Shown here in pieces: positions 22,340 through 34,800 of a stretch of 64,000 bases of DNA. The position numbers and the translations under genes are program-made. Origin of the DNA: Hypholoma sublateritium FD-334 SS-4 (lineage: Eukaryota > Basidiomycota > Agaricomycetes > Agaricales > Strophariaceae); contig KN817632.1 of NCBI GenBank assembly GCA_000827495.1, positions 1-64,000 of the forward strand. Reading direction: 5' to 3'. The notes under the pieces were generated by a model. The model made no database searches. It was not told the origin of the DNA and was given only the letters and a program-made list of their open reading frames with translations. The number at the start of each line of letters is the position of its first letter. The stretch's first letter is position 1.

Positions 22340-22850
22340 TACCCCCAGCCTATAGGCCCGTGCATAATTTCCTGGCGACAGAATATAAGAACGCCTTGAC
22401 GGAAGCCTCACAAACTCAAGAAGAATCGGATGACGGATACACACCTTCCTTTACTCATTCCGAGATACATCGGAGTCCTGACCAATGGTGGCAAACCAGT
22501 ACTCCACCTCCTCCTTCTTTCCCATCTTGATCCAGTTTATGTATGCCTCTTGAATGTGGCTCCGCCAAAAGGGGGCATTCTCCTTGACCCAATCGCTGTA
22601 CATCTTTTGAGATAGCTCAGGGTGGTCCCTTTCTTCCCTGCGCGCCCTCTCAAGAGCGTGTCTATATGCCTCGTCTTTCTTCGCGACGGCTGCGGTATAC
22701 TTGGCTTGATGTTCAGTATAAACCTCGACGTTGGACTTGCTGTCCATCTCCCGGGCAGGCGCGCTAAGGAACTCCATTGCCTTCTTATACCGCTCCTGGC
22801 CATCTTTCAAGCGCGTCTGGTTGTCATCCATTGTTAGGAAATGCCGGGGT
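22340..22850 (-). pseudogene. Partial duplicate (exon 3 to start of exon 4) of the gene at 23167-25864
   Basis: The minus strand encodes KKAMEFLSAPAREMDSKSN, EVYTEHQAKYTAAVAKKD, WVKENAPFWRSHIQEAY and GKKEEVEYWFATIGQDSD. These align segment for segment with KKAMDFLSAPVRDKGGKTN, VYTDCQAKYTTVVQNK, WVEENARVWRNHVQAAY and GRKEEVEFWFAIVDQDSA in the downstream gene. After an intron-like stretch the first codons of exon 4 are also present (GAAATTATGCACGG against GAAGTTATGCGCTGG). No other exon of the parent gene was found. It is a duplicated piece, not a gene, though the exon frame is still open. Confidence 0.75.
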
Positions 22851-23166
22851 AGAGTGACACGAAAGGCGGTGTTGGAAGTTGTATCGTATGGGACATCACG
22901 GTGAGTCCTGACTTATATACATGCGTGTAAATTGTGTGCCTTAACTGTTCCTAGCAAGTTCCTGGCGAGTTCTGCTTTAAGTGCTTACGCCGTGAAGTTC
23001 TGAGTCCCAAAGCAGGCTGGTATACGATCAACTTTAATTGAAGGGTTAGCTCCGCCAAGTTTCACAAATATATTCAACCGTAATCTCAATAGCTCGAATC
23101 TCATACAAGTATACAAGTGTCTGGGCAGTTGAACAAACTTCCCAAAAACTAACATATCTTTCGCAA

Positions 23167-25864
23167 TCACCAGGTAGGCGAACTTTCAAGACGTGGCAGG
23201 GCTGGGAGAATGTTCGACACCCATGCAATAATTTGGGGAGCTTTTACAGTGATACTAGGAGTTGGGACAAGTAAGCAAATTGTCGACGTGTCAGAATGAA
23301 AGAAAACGAACCGGCAACCGGTAGATGTGGCTTTACATTCGCTTGACGCGTCAGAGTCGGACTTGCTGAACGAGGCATTTATATTGAAAGGGCCGTAGCT
23401 AACGCCTATGTTCCCCGAAGTGCTGCTCGTATTCATGTAGGACTGGAGGCGGCTAGTACTCCCTTTGATTTCAAGGATAACATTCGCCGCGACATAGAAA
23501 GCTGGAAGGGTAGGTGTCAGCAAACATTTAGGACGAACTTGCAATACACGCGCCAGTTGGATACATGGGGAAAGTGTTGTATACGTCAAGTTCCCTCTGC
23601 ATTTCCTCCGCACTTTTCCCGGGAAGTGAGCGTTCCAGGAGGGCCTTGAGCTTGTAAGGACCCGGGGAGAGCCTGTCAAAGATGTATCAGGATACAATTG
23701 GTGCAAATAATACAATAATGATCACAAACTTGACATGAGGTCCTGGACGAAGATGGGAGTCGTAAAACAGTTCCGAACGAAGCCATGACCGGGAGATATC
23801 AACGCGCATGACCTCGAAAGAAATATCGACGTCGCAGCTCGCAAGCTCGGACATGGCGCTTGTATGCGCATCCGAGTGCTCGAGGCCAGCGGACACGCCT
23901 AACATACCGTACGACGCAGAAACCCCCCCGCCGTACGCCATAGTCGATGATGTGGTGGATGTCTTGGAGCTACTCTGGGAAACCGAGACGTTGATGGACG
24001 TGAAGAAGTCGCCCATAGACTTGGATTTTCCTTGATCAGCTGGTAGACTGATCTCAGGATCTGGGAGAGCGGTAGGTAACTTCGCTTGTGTGGCAGTGTC
24101 CTCAAGAAGCCCGTCCCCCCTTGCTTCTTGGACCCCCGGCCCCGTTGTGTACCAGGCGTCGATAATGCCATTGTATGTTTTGATCTTTGCATCAACGTCC
24201 GTGATCTGGGATTCAATGTAGCCACCCTTCCCAACCATTGTGTCTACCGAATTGTTAGAAGAAGTCTTGATTGTCAACCCCAGACTGTCTGCTTTAGCCT
24301 TCCGCAAATCCGCCTCGGCTTGAGCCAGTGCCTTCGACTTGGTTTTCAAGTCATTTGTCGCTTTTTCACGGGTCGGCTTGTCCTTAACAGCCCTACAAAA
24401 CATGGAGTTTGATGGGAATGTCGCATTTTATAACTGACTTACGTCTCCCCCTCTTTCAATTCAGGTGTATTGTCCAAAGTGTTTTTCGCCTTGACATAGT
24501 CATCCATGGCATCCTGGTAAGTCGTACCAGCCTTTTCCAAAACAGCTTTGTCTTTAGCCGTCTCTTCTGCTGAAACTTGGAATTTTGGAGGGTTCTGGGT
24601 ACCAGGGTATCCAAGCGTTAAACTTTATCGTTGACGGAAAGGTGTTCACATACATTTTGTAGCGACTGAAGCAATGCACGTTGCTGTTCAAGTCGGCCAA
24701 GTTCAAATGTATACCAATCAAGACTCCGAGTTTTTGAGCCACTCTGCAGCATTTTCTGCTTGCACAGATTTGCCCTAAGAAATAGCTGTCAATCAGCAAG
24801 TGAAGGCACCGACGGACAACAGATAAACAAACCAATTTCTAGGCTCCAGCGTAACCTTCTGATATTCGGAGGACCCATCCGAGTCCTGAACCACAGCCCA
24901 GCGCATAACTTCCTATGGAATAGATGGAGTGTGAGAAAGTTGTTGGCACGGCATCCCAAGAATAAAAGAATAGCACACCTTGCTCTGTTCGACGCGAGAC
25001 ATAGCAGAGTCCTGGTCAACGATGGCAAACCAAAATTCAACTTCTTCCTTTCTTCCAGTGATGACCCAATTCATGTAGGCTGCCTGCACGTGGTTACGCC
25101 AAACGCGAGCGTTCTCCTCGACCCACTTGTTGTAGACTCCGTCGACCAATTCGGTATTTGCCCCATGCAGCTTTTGAGCCTCCTCCAAGGCACCGTTGAA
25201 CGCTTTTGTTTTATTCTGAACAACTGTCGTATACTTGGCCTGACAGTCTGTATAGACCTCGATATTGGTCTTGCCACCTTTGTCCCGAACAGGTGCGCTG
25301 AGGAAGTCCATCGCCTTTTTAAACTGCTTCTGGTCGTCGTTCAGGGCTTTCTGATCGAGGCCCATGTAGCTGACTGTTTTGAACGGCGTTAGAGACGTAT
25401 AGAGGACATATGAAGAAGGGGCGAACCGTCGGAAACAAGTTTGCTAATGGCGTCGACATATGACCGTGCCACAGACCGACCGCTGGGCCCTAGCTGCACA
25501 GGGGCAATGACGGGCATGTCGTCACACAATCTGGCCTGGGAGAGCTCGACATGAAGAGGGAGAACGTGTTCATGAGATAATATTTCGTAGTCCTCTATTG
25601 AAAAAGAATGAACAGCCTCATGTCAGTGGTTGGAAGCACGAATCAGATGTAAATGGCTTCACCGAAGTTGACGACCTTTCCGGGTACCATGATCGTGAGA
25701 GTTTGCTCAAGGGGTCCGGGTAGAGCGGCACGAATGGCCTCACGGATTTGATAAGAGATGGCAGAAATATGGTCGACAGCGGCTTTGGCTCCGCCTTCTG
25801 TTGCCTTGAGGTCCTTCCCGGAGGTCGTTGGATCAGAAGGCTCGGGATTGGGGTTATCAGACAT
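23167..25864 (-). CDS. Uncharacterised multi-exon fungal protein
   Basis: Start is at 25864 (MSDNPNPEPS), stop at 23167-23169. Exons chain in frame through GT-AG introns: a first part with IREAIRAALPGPLEQTLTI and PGKVVNFEDYEILSH; a helical part (exon 3, about 25380-24980); VMRWAVVQDSDGSS; a Lys/Ala-rich coiled coil (AVLEKAGTTYQDAMDDY, KALAQAEADLRKAKAD); a Ser/Gly-rich segment (YGGGVSASYGMLGVSAG); then EVMRVDISRSWLRSELF and VAANVILEIKGSTSRLQ; and finally APQIIAWVSNILPALPR. No signal peptide or membrane helix is visible, so the product is probably cytosolic. I recall similar uncharacterised proteins in agaricomycetes but know of no function. Two introns use GTTCG donors. Length is about 600 residues. 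The frame appears intact. Confidence 0.7.
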
Positions 25865-26935
25865 TGAAAATATATGTTGTTTGTTCTGAGTCAATTCTGA
25901 GTGGGCTGCAACTTGAAGTGGGCTGTCCTTAGTTGTCTTGTAACAGCTCAATCATTCTCATCTTATATATAATTTTTGTGCCTAGGCTATTGATGCCTAC
26001 GAGTGATAATTCTGTGTGCCTCATGTAAGCGCCCTTGTTCGGGACTAAGTTCGGTCATGATCATCTCCTGAGTCCTGAACCTCAGGATTCCAGGAGAAAA
26101 TGGCAGGAAAAGCCTGAGGGTCACCATCGCTCGAATACTGATGCCGGCGTAACGCGTGTGATATCTCAGAACGGACGCGGGGATATGCAAACATAAAGGG
26201 AATATGTACATACCCTGTCAAGTAAATCTGATGAACTCTCCAAGTTGCTAGCGTCAATCTCGAACGTTTGAACCTGAGGTCTTGTCGTTTACAAATTTGC
26301 AAAGTTTACTGAATTGACCAATAAGCGCGTTGAGAGTCACTCTCGCTAATTGCTCGGAGCTGCTTTTGATCACGATCTGTTCGACGTCGGAGAGTTCGCA
26401 AAGCCGAGTATGGACCCCATTACATCATACTTCAGCCCAAATTGGGATAATCGATAACCATATCAGGTATAAATGACCTACAAAGGACCCCATCGTGGGC
26501 TTGGAGTGGCAATGTTTGTATTGACTTTCTTTGTAACAGGCACCCGTTTGGCATATAACTTTGAATTCATCTAGCCGCCATCTTTAATCGTCGGACTCCA
26601 TCAACGCCGACTCCACCTGTCCGTACCTAGCAAGGCCTACTACGCAATCACCCTTCAACTTCAGGCAACATTTCGGCAAATTCTGATCGACCATTGAGTG
26701 CGCAAAGGGACACAAGTGATCCGTCTCAGTCTTTACAAAACTAGTATACATTTACAATGTGAGAAAATAGCCTTGTGGGAACTATGCAGCTTTCTTTTAC
26801 TTGATTACTGACATGTTAATAGTTCCAACTCTCTCATCGAGGGTGTAAGGCAATTTATTGTTATATAACTCCATGATTTTCAGTGATCTATAATATATCA
26901 CACGCCCCTCCGTCTCACATGTACCCTTCGTATTT
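25865..26935. other. Intergenic, AT-rich
   Basis: No supported gene. Short minus-strand frames at 25987-26302 have no recognisable domain and no clear splice structure. Confidence 0.4.
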
Positions 26936-27548
26936 GTGATAAACCAGTCAAACATCGACCTCTCTCCAAATACAGCACCTGGAACTATGTAGCAGTAAGC
27001 ACTTAAGCGCCCGTCCTCGTTTATTAATAAAGTACGAAAGTACGACTGTCCAGTGTCATATTGACACTTTGCGTAGGTCGCGTATTATTTCTGGGATGCC
27101 CTTGGACTGGTACGCCATTTGTCTTGTCTTCTTCAAATGGCTTATTGTTTTTGATGTAATAAATGTGTGTGGTGTACGATATACACCGCCAGGCGAGTGC
27201 ATTTTTCGGGTCCCAGCTTTACCAAAATCATTTTACTGACATCCATGCACAATTCCAGAGTGGTATTCAATGACTCAGCTCTCGGATCACGCGTCAGCCC
27301 CACACGGTGGTCTGGCATCTGGTCGACCGCAACTCCAAACACCGACCATGTTCTCTTCGCCGAGTTCGCCAATGCAGGGCCGTGAGCAGCAGGGTGCACG
27401 CTAATTCTCGACAGAGCTGATCTCTATCTCTGGCTTCACTATGTCTGATATTTTGAGTTCGTGACTCTATGCTATCTATGATTTTCATACGCTGATCTCA
27501 TTGTAAGGCTCCGACTTTGCCTCATGAGTGGATTCCTCATTTGTTTGA
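26936..27548 (+). pseudogene. Pectin methylesterase relic (3' half)
   Basis: Pieces align with the intact gene downstream. INQSNIDLSPN matches INQSNIVLGPN; GRVLFLGCPWT matches GHVFLGRPWT and is followed by the same GTACGC donor; SIW/GIWSTATPNTD with VLFAEF and GPGAAG is shared; and the terminal exon GSDFAS-stop-VDSSFV matches GSNFATWVDSSFV with the Trp codon changed to TGA (stop at 27546-27548). Other stops and shifts occur (GTM-stop near 26990). The 5' half with the catalytic QDT and DFIFG motifs was not found. It is a decayed tandem copy about 1.3 kb upstream of the live gene. Confidence 0.85.
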
Positions 27549-28897
27549 AAGACAGCAAAAACTTTAGACGACGTAGACGATGCATGACGGCTGATAAGTA
27601 AAATCTGCCTAACATATTGGAATTTCAAATTATTTCTCGAAGGGTTTTTTTCGACCTTGCTATGATGTATATACAGATGGAAATTACCTTACGCTTTAGG
27701 CAAACCATCTCAAAACTCTTCAAGTCACGTGTAGCTTTTTGCCAAACAAAAACAACCGTTAGTACCGTTATGTGACTCCTTAGCTTGAACTTGAACTTGA
27801 CTGTCCGTTTCACTGTCAATTTGACTCCTCCATAACTACTTGCTTACATACCAGACGCCCACATGCAGGCTGCAGCGGCCAGCTTGTAGTGCCTGTCAAC
27901 CTTCGTCCACGAACCGGATCATTCCTGGGAGAATGCGCAAGCATGTGTCAACCTACGGCAGTCCCGGGCCCATTCTTGTGAATATTTGCGCGGCGCGTGG
28001 CAGTTTCTGGTCCGTCGCTTTTGCGCCGTGACTTCTCACTATGCACTGTACAAAGTCAAAAGAGCCGGGTGTTCGTACCACATGGTTTACTAGTATGTCT
28101 TTGAGATCCAGGATGCACGAACTCGCGTTTCTCTACCTGCTCTGGACTGCCATTTCTCTTGCACCTCACGCTTGTGGCAAACCGTGTCGGCTCCCTCTAC
28201 TTGTTCTGAAACCTATTGCCAGGCTGCTCGGGGACCGCGTTTGAATTAGGCTGGTTAGTTGGCTGCGTTTCATGACCACTCACGATGCGCCCTCGGAAAA
28301 ATAACAACGTCAGCTGTCTGTACGAGTGATGTCAACTGGCGGCCCATGAAAAATCGATTCGCAGCAATCTCCGACACCGTCGTGGCCTAGCTGCAAATGG
28401 CGTCATCTAGAATACCTGCTGAATTAACAGGTTTGGAGTATTCGTGGATCGTTATTTTAAGGTCTTTTGCAAGACCAGGGTGCATATATGCATTATATTG
28501 CAGCAATATCTGGCAAACGGCACGTGAATTTACATGCGTCCAGCGTACTCGATCTTTGTTACAAAAATCTCGCCATTAGACATTGGAACAGGCAGAACCG
28601 ACCCTCAAATTTCGCAGTGTGGGCTAGCTCTCACGGAAACTTTCAAACTTAGCCGAAACTACCCACTGACCCTTCCCTTGTCCGACACGCCGCCTCATTT
28701 GCAAACCGGTAGATGCCAGCCCGCGAGAGAGTGGTAGCAGCCAATAATAACTTGGACTCTGCACCTTCAATTAATCGATCCTCCTCTTCTAAATTCCCAT
28801 ATTTCCCCCGCGCCGCATCATCTGATCCCATCTGGTCTGCCTATAACTATGTCGTTTGTCGCATGCAACATGCATCGCGCACTTTTTAGCCACGAAG
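27549..28897. other. Upstream region of the PME gene, no gene seen
   Basis: Only short overlapping open frames are present and none has splice support. Pyrimidine-rich DNA at 28660-28830 immediately upstream of the PME start may hold the promoter. Confidence 0.4.
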
Positions 28898-31800
28898 ATG
28901 CTCGGTTTTGCTTTCAAAACCATCCTCGCGACACTAGCACTGGGCCTCCTGGCCTCAGCTAGCCCCCTGCAGCAGTTGGAGCGGCGCGGATCCCGTACGT
29001 CGCCGCCGTCTGGCGCTGTTGTCGTACGCCCGAGCAACCCTGCGTCTGGGGAGTTTACGAGCGTTCAAGCCGCCGTGAACTCATTGCCGAACGACAGCTC
29101 GAGCCGTACCATCTTCATATTCCCAGGTACGTCATATCACTTATTATCGCTGCGTGAATTCGTACCCCTACCCTGAACTCTTTCCAGGGACGTACTCCGA
29201 GCAGGTCGTGATCAGCCGCACAGGGCCGCTGACGGTGCGTTCATGGTCTTCCTGCTACCGGGTGCTTCTCATCCAGTGCATCAGATATTTGGCTCCACCA
29301 CGGACACGACGACGTACCTCAAGAACACCGTCACCATCACGCACTCCGAGTCGTTGGAGCAGTCTGGGACGGACGCCGCCTCTGCGGTCAGTCATTGGTC
29401 TATAAATGGCGCTGGTGCGACCTAAGGGACCTGCATTCAGACATTGCAAGTCAACAAGGCCAACTTCAACCTATACAACGTGAATCTAGTGAACGCGGTG
29501 CGTCGATGCCTGTGGGAATTTTTGATTCAAAGGCAGGGCTGACCTACGGGCATAGTTTGGCCAAGCTACCACCAATGGCCAGGCGCTTGCTGTTAGCGCC
29601 AGTGGTACGCAGCAAGGATACTATGGGGTGTCATTCAGCAGCTTTCAGGTGTGCTGATACACCAATTTAGCGGGTGTTGCCTAATATAAATCGCCTTGGG
29701 CCTTTTTAATCTAGGATACCGTGCTCGCTGAGACCGGAGTGCAATTCTAGTACGCACTGATTCGTACCCCGGTGCCCACATGCTAATCCTCCTGTATTAA
29801 TAGCGCAAACTCGTTCATCCAAGGCGTGAGGCGTCTGCGCTCTGTATTGTCCTTCGTATATTATTGACCACTCCGTATACCCACAGGCCGTCGACTTCAT
29901 ATTCGGACAGGTAATTCATATGAGACATGGACTCGCCAGTCATGCTCACAACATCGCGTGTTGAATTCAGCACGGGCACGCTTTCTTCCAGAATGTGACG
30001 ATCTCCTCTATCGGCGCTGGCTGCATCACAGCGGACGGACCCAGCAGCTCCACAGACGGGATTTGTACGCTCCGTTTTACGTACATTGCATGCAACACAC
30101 TCGCTCACATTCAACATTCTAAAAGTTGTAATTAACCAGTCGAATATAGTCCTCGGCCCGAATGCCGCCTCTGGGACCAGCGGTGAGCGGCCTGCCTATA
30201 GGTGAATCAAGAGAAGGTCTCAATGTACAACACCGTTACAGGACATGTCTTTTTGGGCCGCCCATGGACTGGTACGCGTTTCACTCGTTCTCGTCACTGC
30301 ACGCACCGCAGCTAACACTGCTGCCACTCCTTTCTAGACACCGCCAGGGTGGTGTACACCAACTCCGTCCTCGGCGCGCACATCAACCCCGCAGGGTGGT
30401 CCATCTGGTCGACCGCGACACCCAACACAGACGACGTCCTCTTTGCCGAGTTCGACAGCACCGGTGTGTGCGCTTGCGGTGCTTTCACTAAATGCCAATG
30501 GACTCACCATTGTATTAGGTCCGGGTGCCGCTGGTACGCGTGCAAGCTTTTCAAAGAAGCTGACCTCTGCTACCGGGTTTACTATCTCTGATATTCTCGG
30601 TATGCTTTCGTCGTAAATTGCGGTACTCAGGATCCTTGACACGAGATACTTTGTCGGAAAATCTCAGAAAAACATGTACAGGCAAATAAGTCCCCATATG
30701 GGCCGATAAGGCAATAAGATTTTTGGGTATCTTGTCAGTGTCAGAAGGTTTCTATAAGTGTGACAAGCTGTGTTTGTTGCATAACAGTTGTAAGATGAAT
30801 TCACCATGATTCCCCTAACAGGGGCATATAGCACATATCAGGTTCCATTCATAGTATAATAACTGCAAGACTGACTCTCCATATCTGAAGCTGAGACAAC
30901 ACATCAATAATTATTGCCTTTATTCTTCTAATAGGTATAGATAAGCTGTATCAAATTTTATTCATAGCATAAGAATTACAAGTCTGACTGCCTATATCTC
31001 AGACTGAGAAGACATGTCATTAGTTATTACTGCCATACCCTATATCGATACTGAAAAGGAATGTCAGGCTGTATTCATGGTATAGAAATTACAAAACTGA
31101 CTCGCCATCATCACTAGTTGAAAGATGTTCCAGCCATGATCACTTTTATACGCCTAATTGGCACTAAAAAGGCATATTGATGACTACAATAGTTACTTCT
31201 GCTTGTACTAAGATACCCAAATTGCTCTTCATGATCGCACATGTGAATGTTGATCAGGCAAGTTAGGACAGTAGTCAAAAATTGTCCACAATATTTAAAA
31301 TGTTGTTTAATATCTGTGCAAAAAAGTAACTATAGGTTGACACCATATTAAACTCAATCACTACCAGTAGCCGCTACATAACATTGACGAAACAAGAAAT
31401 GATGGAGTACTGCTTTCTGAACCTGATTCTACTAGTTTTCTTCTTCGTCTTCTTCTTCTTCGTCTTCTGCTTCTTCTTCATCTTCTTCTTCTGAATCGGC
31501 TGCCAAAAGATCCATTGCTTTCTTCAAACCACCATTCTCGTTGCTCTTCTTTCCTTTCACAAGGCTTGACTCGGTCTCCGGGAATATCTTCTCATCCCAC
31601 TGCTTGATGACATTAATGATACTTTTTTTCTTTTGTCGTAGGCCGGTCTCGATGATTGTTAGATATTCTTCATAGTCACTAAAGTAACGTATACCGGTAC
31701 TTGATCCTACTTCTTGAAGGGTTTCATCGGCTGAAAGGGCCCAACGAACCTGTATAAAACCATTAGAATCACAAGGTCATCGATTTGAGCAATCTGAGGA

Positions 31801-34800
31801 CATACAAGTATGCTGCATGTGGCAATTGCACCTGGTGTGATGTTGCGGATGTTATGGATGCGAGCCATTGTCTCAGTTTGGGGATGAAATAAATCGCCAT
31901 TCATGAAGTGTTTTGCGGCGCTAGGCCCACGAATAAGGGCAACATATAACTGAATACAGAAATAATCAGCAAAAGTTTGGCAAAAGGAAAATATTTGAAA
32001 GCCTTACCCCCATGAGTTTTGGATTAAGAAAGACAGAAGAAAGTGCGTATTCGCCACCCCAAGTTTTGTGGAGGATTGGGACATCAACACTTGAATATAC
32101 TCCGCTTTCACTTACCCATCCAATTTCCTCACGAAACTTGGTCTTCCTGACATCAGCTTTAAGGAGGTCTGTCTCAGACACACCCAGGATGGATGCACAG
32201 TTGTGACGGATCCGACTTGCAGTATTATGCCGTTGGGCATTGAGACCATTTATAAACTAGTACCAAGTGATTCATGAGTACAGCACCATCCTAAACATAC
32301 AGAAAAAACTGACTTGCCGCCGAAGCCATTTCTGCCGTAAAGCTTGTGACTGAAATTTTGCCTGAAGGAGGTTGATAATTTCCTGTAACTGACCCTGAGA
32401 CTTGTTTTTGTCGTTTTCAAACCTCTCAGCAGAATTGTAACGCATGTTGACATCAATGTCGAAGAGATCGTCGCCTGAACGAAGCCAAGGAGCATAGATG
32501 AGAAAGAATTTATGCCCAGCTTGGTATACAAAGTGTTCATTAGCACGATTGCTTGTGTCGGTGGTATCTTCTTCATCTGAGCCTGCAGGTGGAGAAATTT
32601 GTCGAGTCTTCCTGCGTTTGGGTCTATGACTAGAGTCATCATCATCGTTAGTGATATCTGCAAGCTTGCGATTGAGAATCTTTAATTCCGCTCGGGCAGT
32701 GTTTTTCTCAGCCTGGTACTGTCGGGCAATCTCCAAACACAATCACATGATCAGACAAGCATCACATCAAGCAGTGAATCAACTCGTATTTACCTTGAGC
32801 AAGTCAGCTCGAGAGGTGTTGATGTTAAGCATTACGTTATTCTCGGTATCAGAGGATTCTGGAGAGGTAGCATCAACATCTGACTGTACTGGTGGCGCCA
32901 TCAAATTAGGACGAAGTAGGTACTAGGTGGCTGATCCTCTGTACTTATATATATGTGTAAGTACTGCACATATTTGGGGAAAAGCGATGCCAAGCCACAC
33001 TAACACTAGACTTCTTCAAATTGCTAACATGTTGACTGGTGAGTCGAGTCGGCACTAATGCTGTTCGGACCGAACAGCAAGTTTGGAAACACACTATGTG
33101 GCATCACAACATCTTCTCAAATATTGTCTCGCCTTCAGAAATCAGACCAAATGTGTGCGAAAGGAATATATGTATTCATACGCCATAAAGCAATGTCCAT
33201 GCATCTCATAAATCCAATATCCAGATATCTAGAAACTGTCGTTCAAGAATGTGGCTCCCTCACGATGGAGACCTGAATGCTGGGGGGAATAAACTTCAAC
33301 GGGTGTGGGGGGGGGTTGCGAGATTGCACGGTATTGTCCGAGCACATTGTGTAACTTAGCGACCTCATGCTGGAGGAAAAATATGGCGGTGCGCTGCTTT
33401 TGAATCACATTGTGACTTTCGACAATGAATTGCTATTTAGCCAAAATTTAAATATTGCGGTTAAACTGCAAACATAAGGATTTGGACTTACGACTAGTTT
33501 TGACACATCGACCCCAGAAGTCAATAGCAACATTTTTATGTCGTTTTCGATATTTATGGCAATTGGAGGCAGTGGACCTGGGCCCGACTGATGGGGGTCT
33601 TGTGCGGGCTCTGGGGAAAGTACAGGAGACTGAGGGGAGTTGGTAGAAGAACTTTGGGTCGCCATATTGTGCAGGATATTGTAGAAAAGCCGCCACTGTG
33701 AGCTAGTATTTATATGAATACCGGAAAGTCCCATACCATTATATAATATGTAGGAATTCTAGTCTGTTCGCTTAAACTGTAGATCACCGACTCCAACTCG
33801 GCCCAAATGGCCCGACCTTAAATTGATTTTGGCAGGGTCAGGGACTAAGTATAGTTGATATGGAATGAAGAAATCACATGACCGGATCACACGGCGTGTG
33901 GCGCCGCAGTGTGCATCTGGGCCCTGTGGCCGGTGGCCTTGCGATATACAGCTGAGGCGTGCTGCCCTCATGCCCTCCTCATGGCCAATGCAAGGCAAAT
34001 GACTCAAATACGAGTGCTTTCTGTCAAATTTCAATACCAAGCCAAACCCTAGAAAGCACTGCAATTGAGCAGGATATAGTAAGACTGAAAATGTAACTTG
34101 AGAGATTTTTGACCCACTCTTTATTTCACTATCTTAGACAATCTGCGAAATTTGGAACATGGCACGACGTTCAAAGCATTCCAAAAAATCAGTCAAACTT
34201 CAAGTTGAGCAGCTTGAGCGAAAGTGTCGCTACTGCAAATCCCATCAGAATCGACGAGGTTTTGATAAGCATGAAGCTTGGTGCAAGAAAACTTGGATAA
34301 TTCGACAAGAACTTCGAGATTTGCGTGTAAATTCAATTGAAAAGGAACTTGGAGCAAAATCGTTGCCCACAATAGCACCGATAGCTTCATCTCCTCCATA
34401 TTTTGATATCGACAATGAATTTATGGAAGGGTCTAGCTCAATACCAACAGGAGTTACACATTTGTCACATCTTGCAGAAAATACTACAGGTCCAAGTCAA
34501 TGTGGTGAGCTTGCTTTTTTGACTATTTTCTTTCAATGTATAATCAAACCTTTATAGACTCGGATGTTGCATTTGGACCACACTTACCACAGGAATACAT
34601 CAAAATTATTCCCCATCCCCATTCCTCAAATTTAGCTATCAAAATAATTCCGCTAAGTGCTGGCCACTCAGCTTCTCATTCCGAGGATGCTACATATATA
34701 CCTCAGCCTGAGCCTAGTCCTTGGGCTCCATTTAAAACACTTGCCGATTTTGAATACACCGAAACAGCTGTTTTAGGTTTGTTACCAAAGTGGATAGTCA

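Noticed and set aside
24600..24760. Apparent frameshifts in the uncharacterised gene
   Set aside because: Correct intron phases (TG|G junction; gtatgt donor to acccag acceptor) give a continuous frame.
30183..30242. Possible frameshift in the PME before FLGRPW
   Set aside because: Using the acceptor at 30239-30241 (ttacag) gives SGTSGHVFLGRPWT in frame.
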